DNA from: Clavelina lepadiformis | Lineage: Eukaryota > Chordata > Ascidiacea > Aplousobranchia > Clavelinidae | Direction: 5' to 3' | NCBI RefSeq assembly: GCF_947623445.1 | Contig: NC_135242.1 | Location: 7,936,001-8,000,000 of the forward strand | Length of the DNA: 64,000 bases | Shown here: positions 53,440-64,000 of the stretch, one piece after another | How positions within the stretch are numbered: the stretch's first letter is position 1 | Layout of the letters: each line of letters opens with the position of its first letter | Program-made: the position numbers and the translations under genes | The notes under the pieces: generated by a model | The model's database searches: none | Told to the model about the DNA's origin: nothing | What the model saw: only the letters and a program-made list of their open reading frames with translations

Positions 53440-55198
53440 ATGTGCCTTTGGATAACTGCACCAGATGAACGAAACAGACATTATCCGGGAGAAACAGCAG
53501 AGCCAGCACCATTTACCTTAAACAAAGCTTATCCGAAAACCAGACCTGCGATACTAAAGATATTTCAAGCTGTAAGTAAGCATGTAGGTTATAGTTTATA
53601 TAGTAATTGTATGAGTATGAGGATTGCAATTTAAGTTTATCACAATTTGGTAACCAGCACGATTGTTTTTTTATTGTCATTTCTACCAATCAAGTAAACG
53701 TACGGTACGCTACTCTTTAACCAACATGTTTATCTTCGTTTTAGTAGCATGCACGCCGCCTTTTGCCATGTAGTATCAACAACAGGAAGATTAAACATCA
53801 TAGCTTTTTGTGTTTGATAGTAGTCTAGTCTGTTTGATAACTCATGAAAAGCTACGCATGGATTAAATTAAGGGCAAGAGTTCTACAGAGGTTAAATTTC
53901 AATACTGGCTACAAGCAATTAGGCCTACACTTTTTGATTATAATTATTGATATAAGCTGGTGTCATCATTAAGAATAACTGAGATTTATACTTATACCAA
54001 CTGCGTGATTTAACCATTACACTAAATTAAACTGAAAAACAAGCAATCAAACGTAATTCAATCTCGTGTTCATTTATTAATGAATGGGCGCTTTATACAT
54101 GCCAGCGTCAAGTGAGCACCTATTGTCCAATGTTCAAACTCGTCGCTTCATAGCCCAACGGAGTAATTTTCATTGATGTAATGGTACAAGCACTTAAAAG
54201 TCCCACTTAATTTTTTTCTTCAACTTCGGTACCTCGAAGAACGACGACACTACGTTTCACTGAGCGAAAAGGCTTATACAGCCGATTTGAATAGTTTGGT
54301 GATGTGAATTTTAATATGCTTACAGATTTTCGGCTTAGTAGCTTTCCTTTGTGCTTTTTTCGCTCCATGGTGGACGGATAGATCGGTACCTGCATTTCGT
54401 TACCTAGAGTTTGTTTGCCAGTGGCATGTGTGGTCAGTGATATTCTTGTACATCTTAGTCCTCCTAAATGTACACTATAGGCTGTCCTGCATCGACTGGG
54501 CACTAACGGTAAGAACACAATTTACCAATTACCATAATACGATGTTATACAAATACTGTATATAATGCAACATCACGGTATAGCCGACGGCATATTTTCA
54601 AACTGTATTATTGAGAAAATCTATCGCTATACAGTACTTTAATCCTATGTCGTTATTAAAGTTAATATGTTATGTACAGTAACTGAAGGCTGATTTTTTT
54701 TAATGTATTTTCATATAGGAACTTATTCATTATGTTTTCGCTGTCATCTTTTTTTTCACCGCTGCTATATCTGCTGCTGTGTTTGCTGCAAATTCTTCTA
54801 TGATTGCTGCAACGGTAAGAAATTTTTGTAGGTATCTTTGGAAATAATACTTGAATGGATTGCATTTCAAAAGTAAGATTGTTTAGAATACAATATTTCA
54901 TAAATTGCCAAATACTACGGAATATATTCCTTTTAAATTATCTTTGGGAGATAAATAGGTCTTTTGCAATTTACTCAATCCACGTCCACATTTAATTTGA
55001 TTTGAACTTGGTTCATTAATTGAACACTAAGCGCTTTGCAAAAAGATTAACTTGAAGTTCGTTATCATGACCTTCGTCATACGTTTAATATTTCGGCAGG
55101 TGTTTGCTTTCTTTGCTTTAGCCTTGTACGGGGCAGGAGCTTACATGGCCTATCAAGAATGGAAAGAGAAAGGTGCTCACAGATCCGCATTTGTGTAA
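53440..55198 (+). CDS. MARVEL-domain four-span membrane protein (MAL/plasmolipin/CMTM-like)
   Basis: Probably a tetraspan protein of vesicle or apical membrane trafficking. Exons 53440-53571, 54326-54508, 54719-54814 and 55100-55198 are all phase 0 and give 169 residues, normal for this superfamily. A hydrophilic Pro-rich N-terminus is followed by TM1 (IFGLVAFLCAFFAPW), TM2 (VWSVIFLYILVLLNVHY), TM3 (HYVFAVIFFFTAAISAAVFA) and TM4 (VFAFFALALYGAGAYMAY), then the short polar tail QEWKEKGAHRSAFV. The small-residue-rich TM3-TM4 pair and the ALYG-A-A motif are typical of MARVEL proteins such as plasmolipin and the CMTMs; the exact subfamily is not settled. The start is the first ATG of the open first exon. 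An AG just before 53421 could be a cis or spliced-leader acceptor. Confidence 0.8.
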
Positions 55199-55690
55199 CT
55201 ACACGGGATTCGACATTGTTGCAAGTCTACGTCATCATGAATTCAATACAACGTCATTCATTTGTAAACAAAAACCGATACGAAAACATGATTCAAATTA
55301 TTTTATTCATGCAGATTTACATAATCTTGTACAAATGACCGCTGTTAGTGTATTCCTGATAAGTTTAAAATACAAGCTTTTTTATAATATTACAGTATTG
55401 TGATTTTTCTGTTTGTTACTATATTCGCTTACGTAATGTACATTGCAAAAGTTTTATATTTGTGAAAACTTAATAAATTGAAAAACATCAATCTGTCTTT
55501 GCAAGTATGTTAGCTATTGGCTTGTTGCGAGCTTGACAAACTAATAGCTAATTGTAAACCGCCTACCTATCTTTATAGCCTATTTGTGTTTTGTTTCACC
55601 TGATACAAAATTTGTAGTTAGCTTTAACAATTGAAATAAGCTAAAAATGCTTCCGAAACACTTTAAAAACTCTTTGCTCTTTCTTACTGC

Positions 55691-55985
55691 AGTATCGGTA
55701 GCCGAGTGGATAGACCGCTGAGGCTCGCAATAATGTGATGTGCGGCCCGTTTTCGACATCCGGTGTTATAGTTGTAATGCCTTGGCAAGGCATTAACCAA
55801 GTGCACTCCTGTTCAGTGGTATTGCTGAACAGTTTTAAATTGGGGCAATACGATATAAAATTTCCAAAATAAAAGTGTTTTCAACATAAAAATGTGACAA
55901 TTGGAGCTGGCACAATGGCTAGCTCTGTAATCGGGGTTCGGACGACGAATCATCGCCGGATTAAGGTATCCAAAGACTATTCCTA
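55691..55985 (+). repeat. tRNA-related SINE candidate
   Basis: TAGCCGAGTGG at about 55700 is a perfect A-box as in tRNA-Ser/Leu, followed about 45 bp later by a B-box-like TTTCGACATCC. A second tRNA-like block near 55910-55975 has TGGCACAATGG and GGTTCGGACG. Neither block folds into a full tRNA with an acceptor stem, so a SINE is more likely than a tRNA gene. Confidence 0.4.
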
Positions 55986-56179
55986 ATCCCAGGATAAAGA
56001 TTATACCATATCGAAATCAGTACTATCAACCCATAAAATTTGTAACGTTTTTGAAGTATCACATTCCTTTTGCTTTGATAAACAGGGCGTTTTATAATGT
56101 ATTGTAAATCTCAAATTACAAAACCGATTTAAACCTTTAATGGCAATGGGGTGAATAAAACGTTGATTATTATTTTTTG

Positions 56180-56416
56180 TATATAGTAAAATAAAAAAGC
56201 AAGATATAAGATGGCACTCTATGGTTTATTTATATTTTTAATTCTTCTCTACATAAGCTTTCGCAAGCATCAGTTTGCTTCATCAGGCAATAATGTGTAT
56301 GAAGCAATACTGATGAAGAAAGCTGATGCTTGCGAAAGCTTGTGTGGAATAATTAGAAAAAAAAATTAAACCTAGTGTACTATCCTACATCCTAATTTTT
56401 TTATTTAACTATATAC
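56180..56416. repeat. Fold-back (palindromic) element
   Basis: About 237 bp in which the left half is the imperfect reverse complement of the right half. The core pairs AAGCTTTCGCAAGCATCAG with CTGATGCTTGCGAAAGCTT. The similarity extends outward to a TATATAGT(A/T)AAATAAAAAA motif at both ends. Probably a fold-back MITE; no target duplication was fixed. Confidence 0.7.
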
Positions 56417-57156
56417 TGGGTTAGCACGGTTCAGCCACCATAAACTTCATTATTTTTAATGATGTTATTGCAAAATTTATGATTTGTCTTCTTTGCGATC
56501 GTTACTAAGCAACATTGTAACGCTTGATTAATTTGTTTATTTTGTGCACGCAATGAGCTCAAGGTGGCGCTTAAATTTTGTTGCAGAATTCTAGGAAAGC
56601 GACCAGGTACGATTTACCATGAAACAAAACTAAAAAAATGTTCTTTATCGCTCCACACTGACGCAGGCCCCAGCAGCAAAGCATAAAGCCACATTTCGAT
56701 ATTAGTACAAGTAACATAGTTTGTTCAAGACATATAGCAACTATTCTAGTATGCTCAGACTTATTCTGTCTGCCAGGCCAGCCGGTGTGTTTCAACACTT
56801 ATTTGTGAATAAAATCCATCGGTGCAGTTTTGTTCTTTTTTGTACGAAAACCTTCATAACTTTTTTGAAGAAGTCTTTTTATTTGCCCAACTGTTGAAGT
56901 GCCTCCATTTCAATCTGTCAATTGTTATTGTCATTGCTAGTTGGGACCGGCCGTAGGCCAACAAGAGAGATACAACTGCATTGAGCCTTGCGCTGAGCTA
57001 CACTGCCTACTTAGCATCAAAACATAAAACCAATTGTTTTAGCTTTACTTTTCGCTAGTCTAAGTGTTATTTCTCAACTTTTTGTCAAAAGGGAATATAT
57101 CACAAAGCAAAGCTACTCTGGCAGCTGACTTGTACCAACATGGTATTTGGTTTAAT

Positions 57157-57176
57157 GATTATTATTATTATTATTA
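57157..57176. repeat. (ATT)n microsatellite
   Basis: Six ATT units about 20 bp upstream of the 57.2 kb hAT element. Confidence 0.85.
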
Positions 57177-57196
57177 CTATACTGTTGGGTCTATAT

Positions 57197-57537
57197 CAGG
57201 GGCGGGCAACTTCTTCGGTCGGCGGGCCTGATATGAGAAAATGAAGTACTTGGCGGGCCGGATTGCTGAATAGATTGGAACGCAGCTTTATCTTATTAAT
57301 GTTCATGGTCGAAAATGTTTGCTCATAAATGTATGTAGACCCGAACAGAACAAGTAGATTCATGGCCATCTTTCTCAGGTTGGCAAACTTGGACTTATTC
57401 AGTGACGCAATACAGGGATTGCGGCAGAATGTGGCCGCAGGCCACATTATCATGTAAGACCGGAAACTGTCTGCGGGCCGCTCAAAATCCCGTCGCGGGC
57501 CGGATCCGGCCCGCGGGCCGTATGTTGCCCACCCCTG
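57197..57537 (-). mobile_element. hAT-Charlie element remnant with transposase C-terminus
   Basis: 341 bp with ends CAGGGGCGGGCAAC and GTTGCCCACCCCTG and an exact 8-bp target duplication GTCTATAT (57189-57196 and 57538-57545). A minus-strand frame (57453-57196) ends with the hAT dimerisation region: LLVLFGSTYIYEQTFSTMNI followed by KIKLRSNL, as in Charlie/GTF2IRD2/EPM2AIP1-type transposases. The rest of the transposase is missing, so this is an internally deleted copy. Both ends are GC-rich with GCGGGCC repeats, like the MITE at 17737-17931. Confidence 0.88.
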
Positions 57538-57889
57538 GTCTATATCAAGTTATTTAAAATCACTACTAAGCCTAGAGTACTAGTTGTTTATAACATGTGT
57601 TAATGTGTGAGGAAAAGGTGTATTCCTTTGGTGAAAAATAAGTATTACCTGTGTGATGTCACATTTGTTGCAGCATGCCTCAAATTGTATGTCATTAAAG
57701 CTTGTTTTAAGGGGAATTAATTTATCCTAAGAAAAAAGGATAAATTATACAGTTTAAGAAACTTTAACTATCTGAAGTTAACACTGTCATAGAGATAGAA
57801 ACAATTTAAGTGCAGTTCGGGCGTAGAAACAAATGATAAGAACAAAGCCAGCATCAGAAAAAAATTTCAGGGAGAGAGGGTAAAGCCAA

Positions 57890-58105
57890 TTAACACTAGA
57901 ACGACGGGGGGTGTCATTTTGACACCTTTTGAAAAATAAAGTTGTACTAACCCAAAGTCGTTTACTGTAGAACCGCTTTTTTGTGAATTTTAATGCTTTA
58001 ATGAGCTCAATGCCGGCTGTAACCATTTTTTGTTTGGAATACAAAAAGTGCCCTAATCTATGTTGATTACCTAGAATGACGGAAGGTGTCATTTTGACAC
58101 CCTAT
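57890..58105 (+). repeat. piggyBac-like terminal and subterminal repeats
   Basis: TTAA at 57890 is followed by CACTAGAACGACGGGGGGTG and TCATTTTGACACC. A second copy, CTAGAATGACGGAAGGTG with TCATTTTGACACC, lies about 175 bp further in the same orientation (58072-58102). TTAA plus CTAGAACGAC with a TGACACC motif is typical of piggyBac termini. No transposase and no clear other end were found. Confidence 0.45.
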
Positions 58106-58572
58106 TGTACGATGCACAAACAGGTCCCACCAAAGCTATGAATCTCAAATATTTTTGTGATATAACAATCAAAAATTCCTCGTCTGTGATACATGCATTG
58201 TTTCATGTATCACAGGTTTTGCAAATAATTATTTATTTGTTTTGCGAAGACCATCTCTTCAAAACTTTAAATTTGCTTACCAGTTTTCGGCAGTGACTCA
58301 CCTATCTCCCGCGACCACACCTCCCTGGCAATAACATTAAATTATAGAGTGAGAAAAGCCACGCTAATTTATCGAACACCAAAACGCAGAGGATTTAGTA
58401 ATTTCAAAACATTGCTAAATTGAGGAATATCATATTTTAACCAATGATACCAAAAAATTCACAGCACTCGCAAAAAGATTGATTTTTGAGTTTATCACCT
58501 TTTTAAAGAGTATAGGCGTATGTACTGTAATAATTTTTGTAACACTTTAATATTATATATAAAATAGAATAA

Positions 58573-58974
58573 ATGGCATCCAAAGTTGGCCGCCAGGTTG
58601 CTGGCTGCAATTACGTAGCAAACGATGAAATATGGAAAAGTCATGTCCACATGGAGTGGTCAGCAGCAAAAAAATGGCCTCAGAATTGGGGTTTTATGAC
58701 TCAAACTTACAAAGAATTAGCTAGTGAGGTCATGCCACCAAAACAAGAAAAACCAAAAGCACAGCTTCCTGAACAACTACGCCTGCCTCCAATTACACCA
58801 ATCGAAAATTACATCAAAATTGGAAAATCACCACAATACCCAGCCACAACAACCGGATTGGTTGGATGGAGATCCACAAAACCTGATTGCAAACTAGAAA
58901 TCTATGGATCATACGCCAAAGGAAAAGGTGGCCTCGTAAAGCAGTTGAAGTGGCCGCAAGAGGGAATCATTTAA
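58573..58974 (+). CDS. CIMIP1: Ciliary microtubule inner protein 1 (C20orf85/LLC1)
   Basis: Small protein of motile cilia; in vertebrates it is found in the lumen of axonemal doublets. A single uninterrupted exon codes for 133 residues (human 137). Diagnostic matches to human C20orf85 are DEIWK near residue 18, KKWPQNWGFMTQTYKEL, then PEQLRLPPITPIENYIK, TTGLVGWRS and the C-terminal LKWPQEGI. There are no membrane segments or enzyme motifs, as expected for a structural microtubule-associated protein. An AG nine bases before the ATG (AAATAG) could be a spliced-leader acceptor, as tunicates use these. The EFCAB12-like gene follows on the same strand 688 bp after the stop. Confidence 0.93.
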   Translation: MASKVGRQVAGCNYVANDEIWKSHVHMEWSAAKKWPQNWGFMTQTYKELASEVMPPKQEKPKAQLPEQLRLPPITPIENYIKIGKSPQYPATTTGLVGWRSTKPDCKLEIYGSYAKGKGGLVKQLKWPQEGII

Positions 58975-59545
58975 ATATAAACTATAGCAAGAATTTTAAT
59001 GCAATTTTTAGTCTTGTGGACTTCCATTCAATTATGTAGTGTGTCTTGAACACTTTGTCAATTTTATATTGTTACATTTACATTGTAAATGTCTATGTTA
59101 TTCTTATTTTTATTATGTTCCCTCATCACTTTATCAGAATATATATCTTAGTTGTTTACAAGCCATTGAACACACACTGAGATTCTACAGAGTATTTTTC
59201 ACAATGTTAGATAACACATTATTTAGTAATGTTACACGCCATTGTCCGTCCTAATTTAGATTGCTGTGAGATTGTTTACTTAAGCCATCTGACCTAGCAG
59301 TATCAAAAATATTGCTTCACTAGCCATAAGCAGAAACTGCTGTTGATATACTTCCTTGTTGTATTTTCCATTGCAAGCTATTTCATAGATTAGAACACTT
59401 GGAACACCAGTACCAAGCTAATTTATCTAATCACTTTGAAACCATCTGTTGATTCAACATAATTTACAAGATTTCATTTTGCATAGTTAATTTTTGTCTT
59501 TGCATTGAAAAATTTCTTCATGCATTAGAAAATATGTATTTACAA

Positions 59546-59551
59546 AATAAA
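59546..59551 (+). terminator. Possible polyadenylation signal (AATAAA) for CIMIP1
   Basis: AATAAA about 570 bp after the CIMIP1 stop and 110 bp before the next start codon. A pyrimidine-rich stretch ending TTTTTTGCAG follows at about 59577-59586, with no matching donor nearby. Confidence 0.35.
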
Positions 59552-59661
59552 AACTACTAAAACTGTTTTGTATTAAGTTTTTTGCAGTTATTTTTTGTTG
59601 GATGTAAGGCAACTCCAATGAAAACTACGTTGATGTGAACCAATTAAGTTTATAAAAGATA

Positions 59662-62600
59662 ATGCCGCCTGCACAATCCAATGAAATACTAGATGTTTTT
59701 CAAGATGGAAATGAACCAGGTGTACAAGATTTATTTGAAAGCTATGAAGAAGCTTTACTTCCAGTACATGAGCAGTTGAAGCGATATAAGAAAAGAGACC
59801 TCTATGCGAGTCACTTTTACCGTACATCATGCAAAGTCTTTGGCCCTAGGAAAAGCATTAGAAGGATTCACTTGGTTGATGGAAATCCGTTGGAGTCTGC
59901 TAAGAAGAATGACTCCAATGTTTTACCTAGAGTTGATCCTGTAATTTTACTGCATCCAAAGCCTCTCCTTTCCACAGATAATAATAAACTACCTGACACA
60001 ACTTGTGAAGATGACGCTGCGAGACAAATTGAATATAAAACCTGGTTAAGAAAAAGACGAAAACTGCGTGAAGATTTAAATGACCTTGGGCTTACAACTT
60101 CTTGGCTTCAGAGAAAGCCAGATAAAACAGTTGTGGAAGAACGTGTCCTTGCTGACCTTCTGCATAATCAAAAAAGCAAATCATCTGTGGTATGTTTTGA
60201 AATGCTATAACATATCAAATGTATACTGGAAAATGTTTGTATTGCATCTAGGATCAGTTGACTTCCACGCTTTCAACATCAACATGCGTGAATCCTCCAC
60301 ACTTTCAACATCAACAACTAGAAATGCAGTTCATTCCTCAACCAGTTGAAGCAACGTTGCATAAGCTTGCAGATTACATCATAAGAAACAAAATCTCATT
60401 GAACAAACTGTTTTCGAATTGTAGAAATGCTGAAAAAATCTTTTACAGTCAGTGCAAAGATGGCTTAATTATGGTAATATTTTGAACTAGCTGTTTCACA
60501 GTGTTATGTTCTCACCTTTTTATGTTGTTTTTTTAGGCTAGACAGTCTTATGGGTTTACAAGCAGTTCTCAGGCTTGCAAATAAAAAGAATTTTATGTTC
60601 TGCTTCTTTATATAACTTGCAAGAGGTTATTGAAGATGACACATCGCCATTTAATTACAATTTTTTATATCACAATTTTTTTTACAGCTTCAAAAGAAGA
60701 TTCCCGTGTCAAGCAAAGACATTACTGAGTTGGTGAATCACTTTTACAAAGACAGTAAATTTAGTGATTCCTTCTACATTGCATTGACAGATCTCCTTGG
60801 CAAGTTGGATCCAAGGTAAAGTGGTCATGTTCATTTAATATCATAATCTGAAGTTGGTGATATGTGTTGTTATTGATTGTTTTTTAACCTACATTTGCAT
60901 TATTAGTGTTTCAAGCACTTCGTTATTAAGCGGCTGCTCAAGTTCGTCTTTTGTAAATTATTCTTCATTAAAGACTCAGGTAACATTAAGTTGAAGCCAA
61001 TTTTGAAACATGTGTGGATAATTTTTGAAACATGTGTGTTTGTTACAGTTGCTTCTCAGTGATAGAAACATCTTGTAGTTGTTTCTATAGACCACAAACT
61101 AATATTTGACGTTTTTCTAGTTCTACTAATTTTGCTTGCAGGCCTTGCAATCATCCTTATCAAAGTCTACACCAGGTGGACTTGATGCCCGAAAAGCCAG
61201 GTGGAGTCTAAAAGAATTCTAAATTACATTGATCAAAGCAGCTTAACTTACAATATGGTCAATACTTTTCTAGGCTTAAGGAATACGAAGCAGCAGTTAA
61301 ACTTTGTGAAAAAAATGGAGTGCCACTAACTAAAGAGCTGCTGCTGAAAGTCCTCTTGCATCCTGGTGATAAAACACTGCCTGAAGACTGTAGAGATTTC
61401 CGCATCCGTCAACCTGGAACAACTTTATCCCAGGATTTCTGGAAAACGAAAGATAAGCAAAAAATACGAAAAAAGGTATCAAACTGCCCTAAACTTTTCA
61501 TATTAAATTAAAATTCATGTTTCCATGGTTTTTAATTAAAAAACGGGAACTTTTTTGTATGAACATTGTCACTGCCAAGCAGTGATATGTTGTGTGTGAC
61601 AGATTCGGAAAGGTCTTAAAGCTAACGAAAACTATAGTAATGAATTCATGAGGCCTAAATTTTGCAATTTGCAACATTTTTCAAAAATCTGGGCTTTTTA
61701 TAATCCATCTCTTACTTCCTTGAAATGGTATTTGAACACGAAGTAACTTTTTCATAGTTTAAACACATCCGCTTTGCCTCAATGTGTCTATATTTCTTTT
61801 CTTGCTAGCGCAAAGATGTATCAAAGGAAAGTACAAGTGATAAGGGTGAAAGCACTACCATTAATTCTGAGGAAAGTGTTAAGCAGGATGCGGCAAGATC
61901 AAAGTTTTCTTCAGAAAAAATAGATTTTCTCGAGCATAATTCTTGCGAAAACGGTTCAGCCTCTGAATTTGGGAGTTCCAACGAAACAACATCTTCAACA
62001 TTGAACAGCATTTATAGCTATTTAAAGAAAACTACAAATTGCATACTTGAAGATAAAATGAGTAGCAGCTATTTAATTAAAGAAATTTTAAAGTTGTCAG
62101 AATCTGAAAATCACACCAATTATCAACGATACCAAATTTCAAAAGCTTTCACCAAAAACAGGAGAAAACAGCCATCAGTTAGTCGCTCACAAGTGAAAAG
62201 AGTTGAGCTTCCATTGCTGGAAAAGGTGTAATTGTGTAATTTTAGCTTTATAATCTTTCTTGTGTTATTACTTTACCAGTTTGAACTTAAGAGTTACAGA
62301 ATAGTACATTCAATAGCAAAGAACATAATTTTGTAAATTTTATCTTTCAAAACAAGTTCAACAGATTACCATAATTGACAAATAGATTCCATGCATTGGA
62401 AGCTCATTAACTTGACTTCGCATAACCTGAAGCAGCTCCAACGCTGCTGACGAATATTTATTAAAATAGATGTAAGGGACGTTATAGCTGATGTCCTTAA
62501 ATTCAACGTATTGGTTAACTTGTAGTGGTTTTTGATCCTCTGGACACAACTAGCACCCACTTTCTCGATATTAGTCAATATATCATACATTGTAACATAA

Positions 62601-63482
62601 ATAACATGTTGATGTTTGTTATTAGTGGATTGTAATAGGCATAAATTACATAACATAAAATACATAAATTGATTGCTATAAATACATCTATTTTCCCCCT
62701 GACAAGTTTTGAGGTGGTTCCACGTCAATTTTTCAAAGTTCGGGAGACTTTGGATCACTCGAAGTGTGGCAAAAGCATAGGGAGCTATCTGAGAAGTGAC
62801 TTGAAAGAGGTTTAACAGACACCGCTTACGGCATCGAGGGAGACCCATATTGATTTTTGCTACGGCATGTTGTTATTTTGATTTTGCTACAACATGTTTA
62901 TATAATGGCTGAATCAGGCAATTTGCGGTAATATGTAAAGAATACAGAGTTTTTTAGGGGAAGCACCAAATTGGCAGTTATCACCAACTGTGTGGCGATA
63001 ACTGTCACATAAGTAGTTTGATGCCTTCAAATCAAGCTAATGAGCTTCCACTAATGTATAGATTTTAGTCTCAATATGGAAAAGGTTTTAATTTTGTGTT
63101 GTACGATCATGGAAGTGAAAAAGGCACCCGAACAATTTTTGTATACATGTATTGCATACTACAAAAAATAAAAATTGATAATAACTGCAGTATCTTGGCA
63201 TGCATAATTTTTAGTGTGTGTTAGCTTTACAAAATTAATGAAACTTAATTATTAATTGGGGAATTATGATTTCAATCTTTGTTACAGGAATGTTGATATA
63301 AAAGTGGATGATAAAATTTCATAATGGTTAAATTATGAAAAAATTTCCACTGTCAATTTTTTTTAGAAAAAAGATGCTGAATTAATGGCAGTGAAAAATA
63401 CTGGTGATAACAAGCACATGAGGAAAAGAAGTGAATCTTTAGTAATCACATTTCCTCGTTTGCGAGAAGTTGCACCAGACAG
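59662..63482 (+). CDS. EFCAB12: EFCAB12-like protein (3' end outside window)
   Basis: Protein of the EF-hand domain-containing 12 type, linked to cilia/testis in vertebrates; its molecular role is not established. Exons: 59662-60189, 60252-60473, 60688-60815, 60907-60979, 61142-61200, 61274-61475, 61809-62225, 63367-63482 (continuing), about 580 codons with consistent phases. Key matches to human EFCAB12 are the basic block WLRKRRKLREDLNDLGLTTS with WLQRKP, and the segment VPLTKELLLKVLLHPGDK followed by IRQPG. The region from residue about 200 to 290, with NKISLNKLFSN and ITELVNHFYKDSKFSDSFY, has the helix spacing of a degenerate EF-hand pair without clear calcium loops. The exon at 61809 is Ser/Glu-rich and probably disordered. 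A likely acceptor upstream of the ATG may be a trans-splice site. The symbol rests on remembered similarity. Confidence 0.72.
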
Positions 63483-63844
63483 GTAGGCATTTTGTGAAAG
63501 GTTACATTTCACTTTCCTGATGAGTTGGTCTTGAAATTTTCTTGTTAACCTTCGGTACATAAACATTTATAAAACAAACAGTTAAACTTTAAGATTTATT
63601 TCATTTGATACATCCAACTATAGTACATAACAATGAACATGCAAAGATTGACAAGCTAATGCATATAAGATTAGAAGGCAGCAATGATGGGGTTCAATTT
63701 TTATCGATGGCTTCACTAAAGCTTAACAATAAATCAAACCGAATTTTAAATAGTGAAAAGAGTTGGATTACTTATATCTCATGTAATTCTACGAATTCGT
63801 GGAACAAAGTCAGCAAACCTTTTTACAATTTGCAAATGGCAAGT

Positions 63845-63876
63845 AGGGCCACCAACATTTTTGAGTTGGTGGCCCT
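63845..63876. repeat. Perfect 12-bp hairpin
   Basis: AGGGCCACCAAC, an 8-base loop, and the exact reverse complement GTTGGTGGCCCT. It is GC-rich within an AT-rich intron of the EFCAB12-like gene. Could be a fold-back remnant; no function is implied. Confidence 0.6.
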
Positions 63877-64000
63877 GGCTTTATACAATAAAGCCCACCA
63901 AAGAATTTATGTTTAGTTGTGTGAGTGTTTATTCTATTTGCACTCTGATTGGCTATGATGTAGAAATGATGGTGAAGTGAGTGAATAATTTCCTTGTATT

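Larger units (their letters stand above)
55199..58572. other. Repeat-rich intergenic interval
   Basis: 3.4 kb between the MARVEL gene and CIMIP1. It holds the SINE-like, fold-back, microsatellite, hAT and piggyBac-like repeats listed separately. No host coding exon was recognised. Confidence 0.5.

Noticed and set aside
55691-55770. A tRNA-Ser or tRNA-Leu gene
   Set aside because: The A-box is good but no acceptor or anticodon stems form; a SINE is the better reading.
56300-56340. Hammerhead ribozyme
   Set aside because: CTGATGA and GAAA are present, but the intervening stem and the cleavage-site strand do not fit the required layout.

Overview
The window looks like part of an AT-rich, intron-rich invertebrate chordate genome. 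A tunicate (ascidian) is the most likely source. This is inferred from single-copy genes that read like pre-duplication relatives of human gene families, many short phase-consistent introns (down to about 60-75 bp), and a heavy load of small DNA transposons. I cannot name the species.

Layout. (1) 1-6.7 kb, minus strand: the 5' part of an alpha-2-adrenergic-like amine GPCR (five coding exons, running off the left edge) with a TATA/CRE promoter near 6.75 kb. (2) 10.1-20.6 kb, minus: a complete TBC1D12/14-type Rab GAP in ten coding exons, whose introns hold several transposons, two of them nested. (3) 25.2-26.7 kb, plus: a stand-alone Rab GTPase of the RASEF/Rab44 type. (4) 27.9-33.3 kb, minus: a complete AGPS gene (ether-lipid synthesis) in 14 exons with a peroxisomal PTS2 signal. 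(5) 33.8-37.7 kb: a hAT MITE, then fossil Gypsy sequence split by a young non-autonomous LTR element. (6) 38.5-43.2 kb, minus: a complete histidine ammonia-lyase gene in 14 exons. (7) 44.5-52.9 kb: an accessory region of stacked mobile elements. It includes a broken transposon-associated zinc-cluster gene, a 2.5-kb inverted-repeat element that appears to carry two exons of an SLC22-like transporter, a Mutator-like insertion in one of its arms, a 1.9-kb palindromic element with internal minisatellites, a hAT MITE and a decayed LINE. (8) 53.4-55.2 kb, plus: a four-exon MARVEL-domain membrane protein. (9) 55.6-58.1 kb: SINE-like, fold-back, hAT and piggyBac-like repeats. (10) 58.6-63.5 kb, plus: two consecutive cilium-associated genes, the single-exon CIMIP1 (C20orf85) and an EFCAB12-like gene that runs off the right edge.

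Gene models were built by eye from splice sites, reading phase and remembered family sequences; every internal junction listed keeps the reading frame. The genes show no obvious shared pathway, except that CIMIP1 and EFCAB12 are both linked to motile cilia and that TBC1D14 and the Rab both belong to Rab-controlled traffic. The clearest unusual features are the SLC22-bearing inverted-repeat element and the series of nested insertions with intact target-site duplications.
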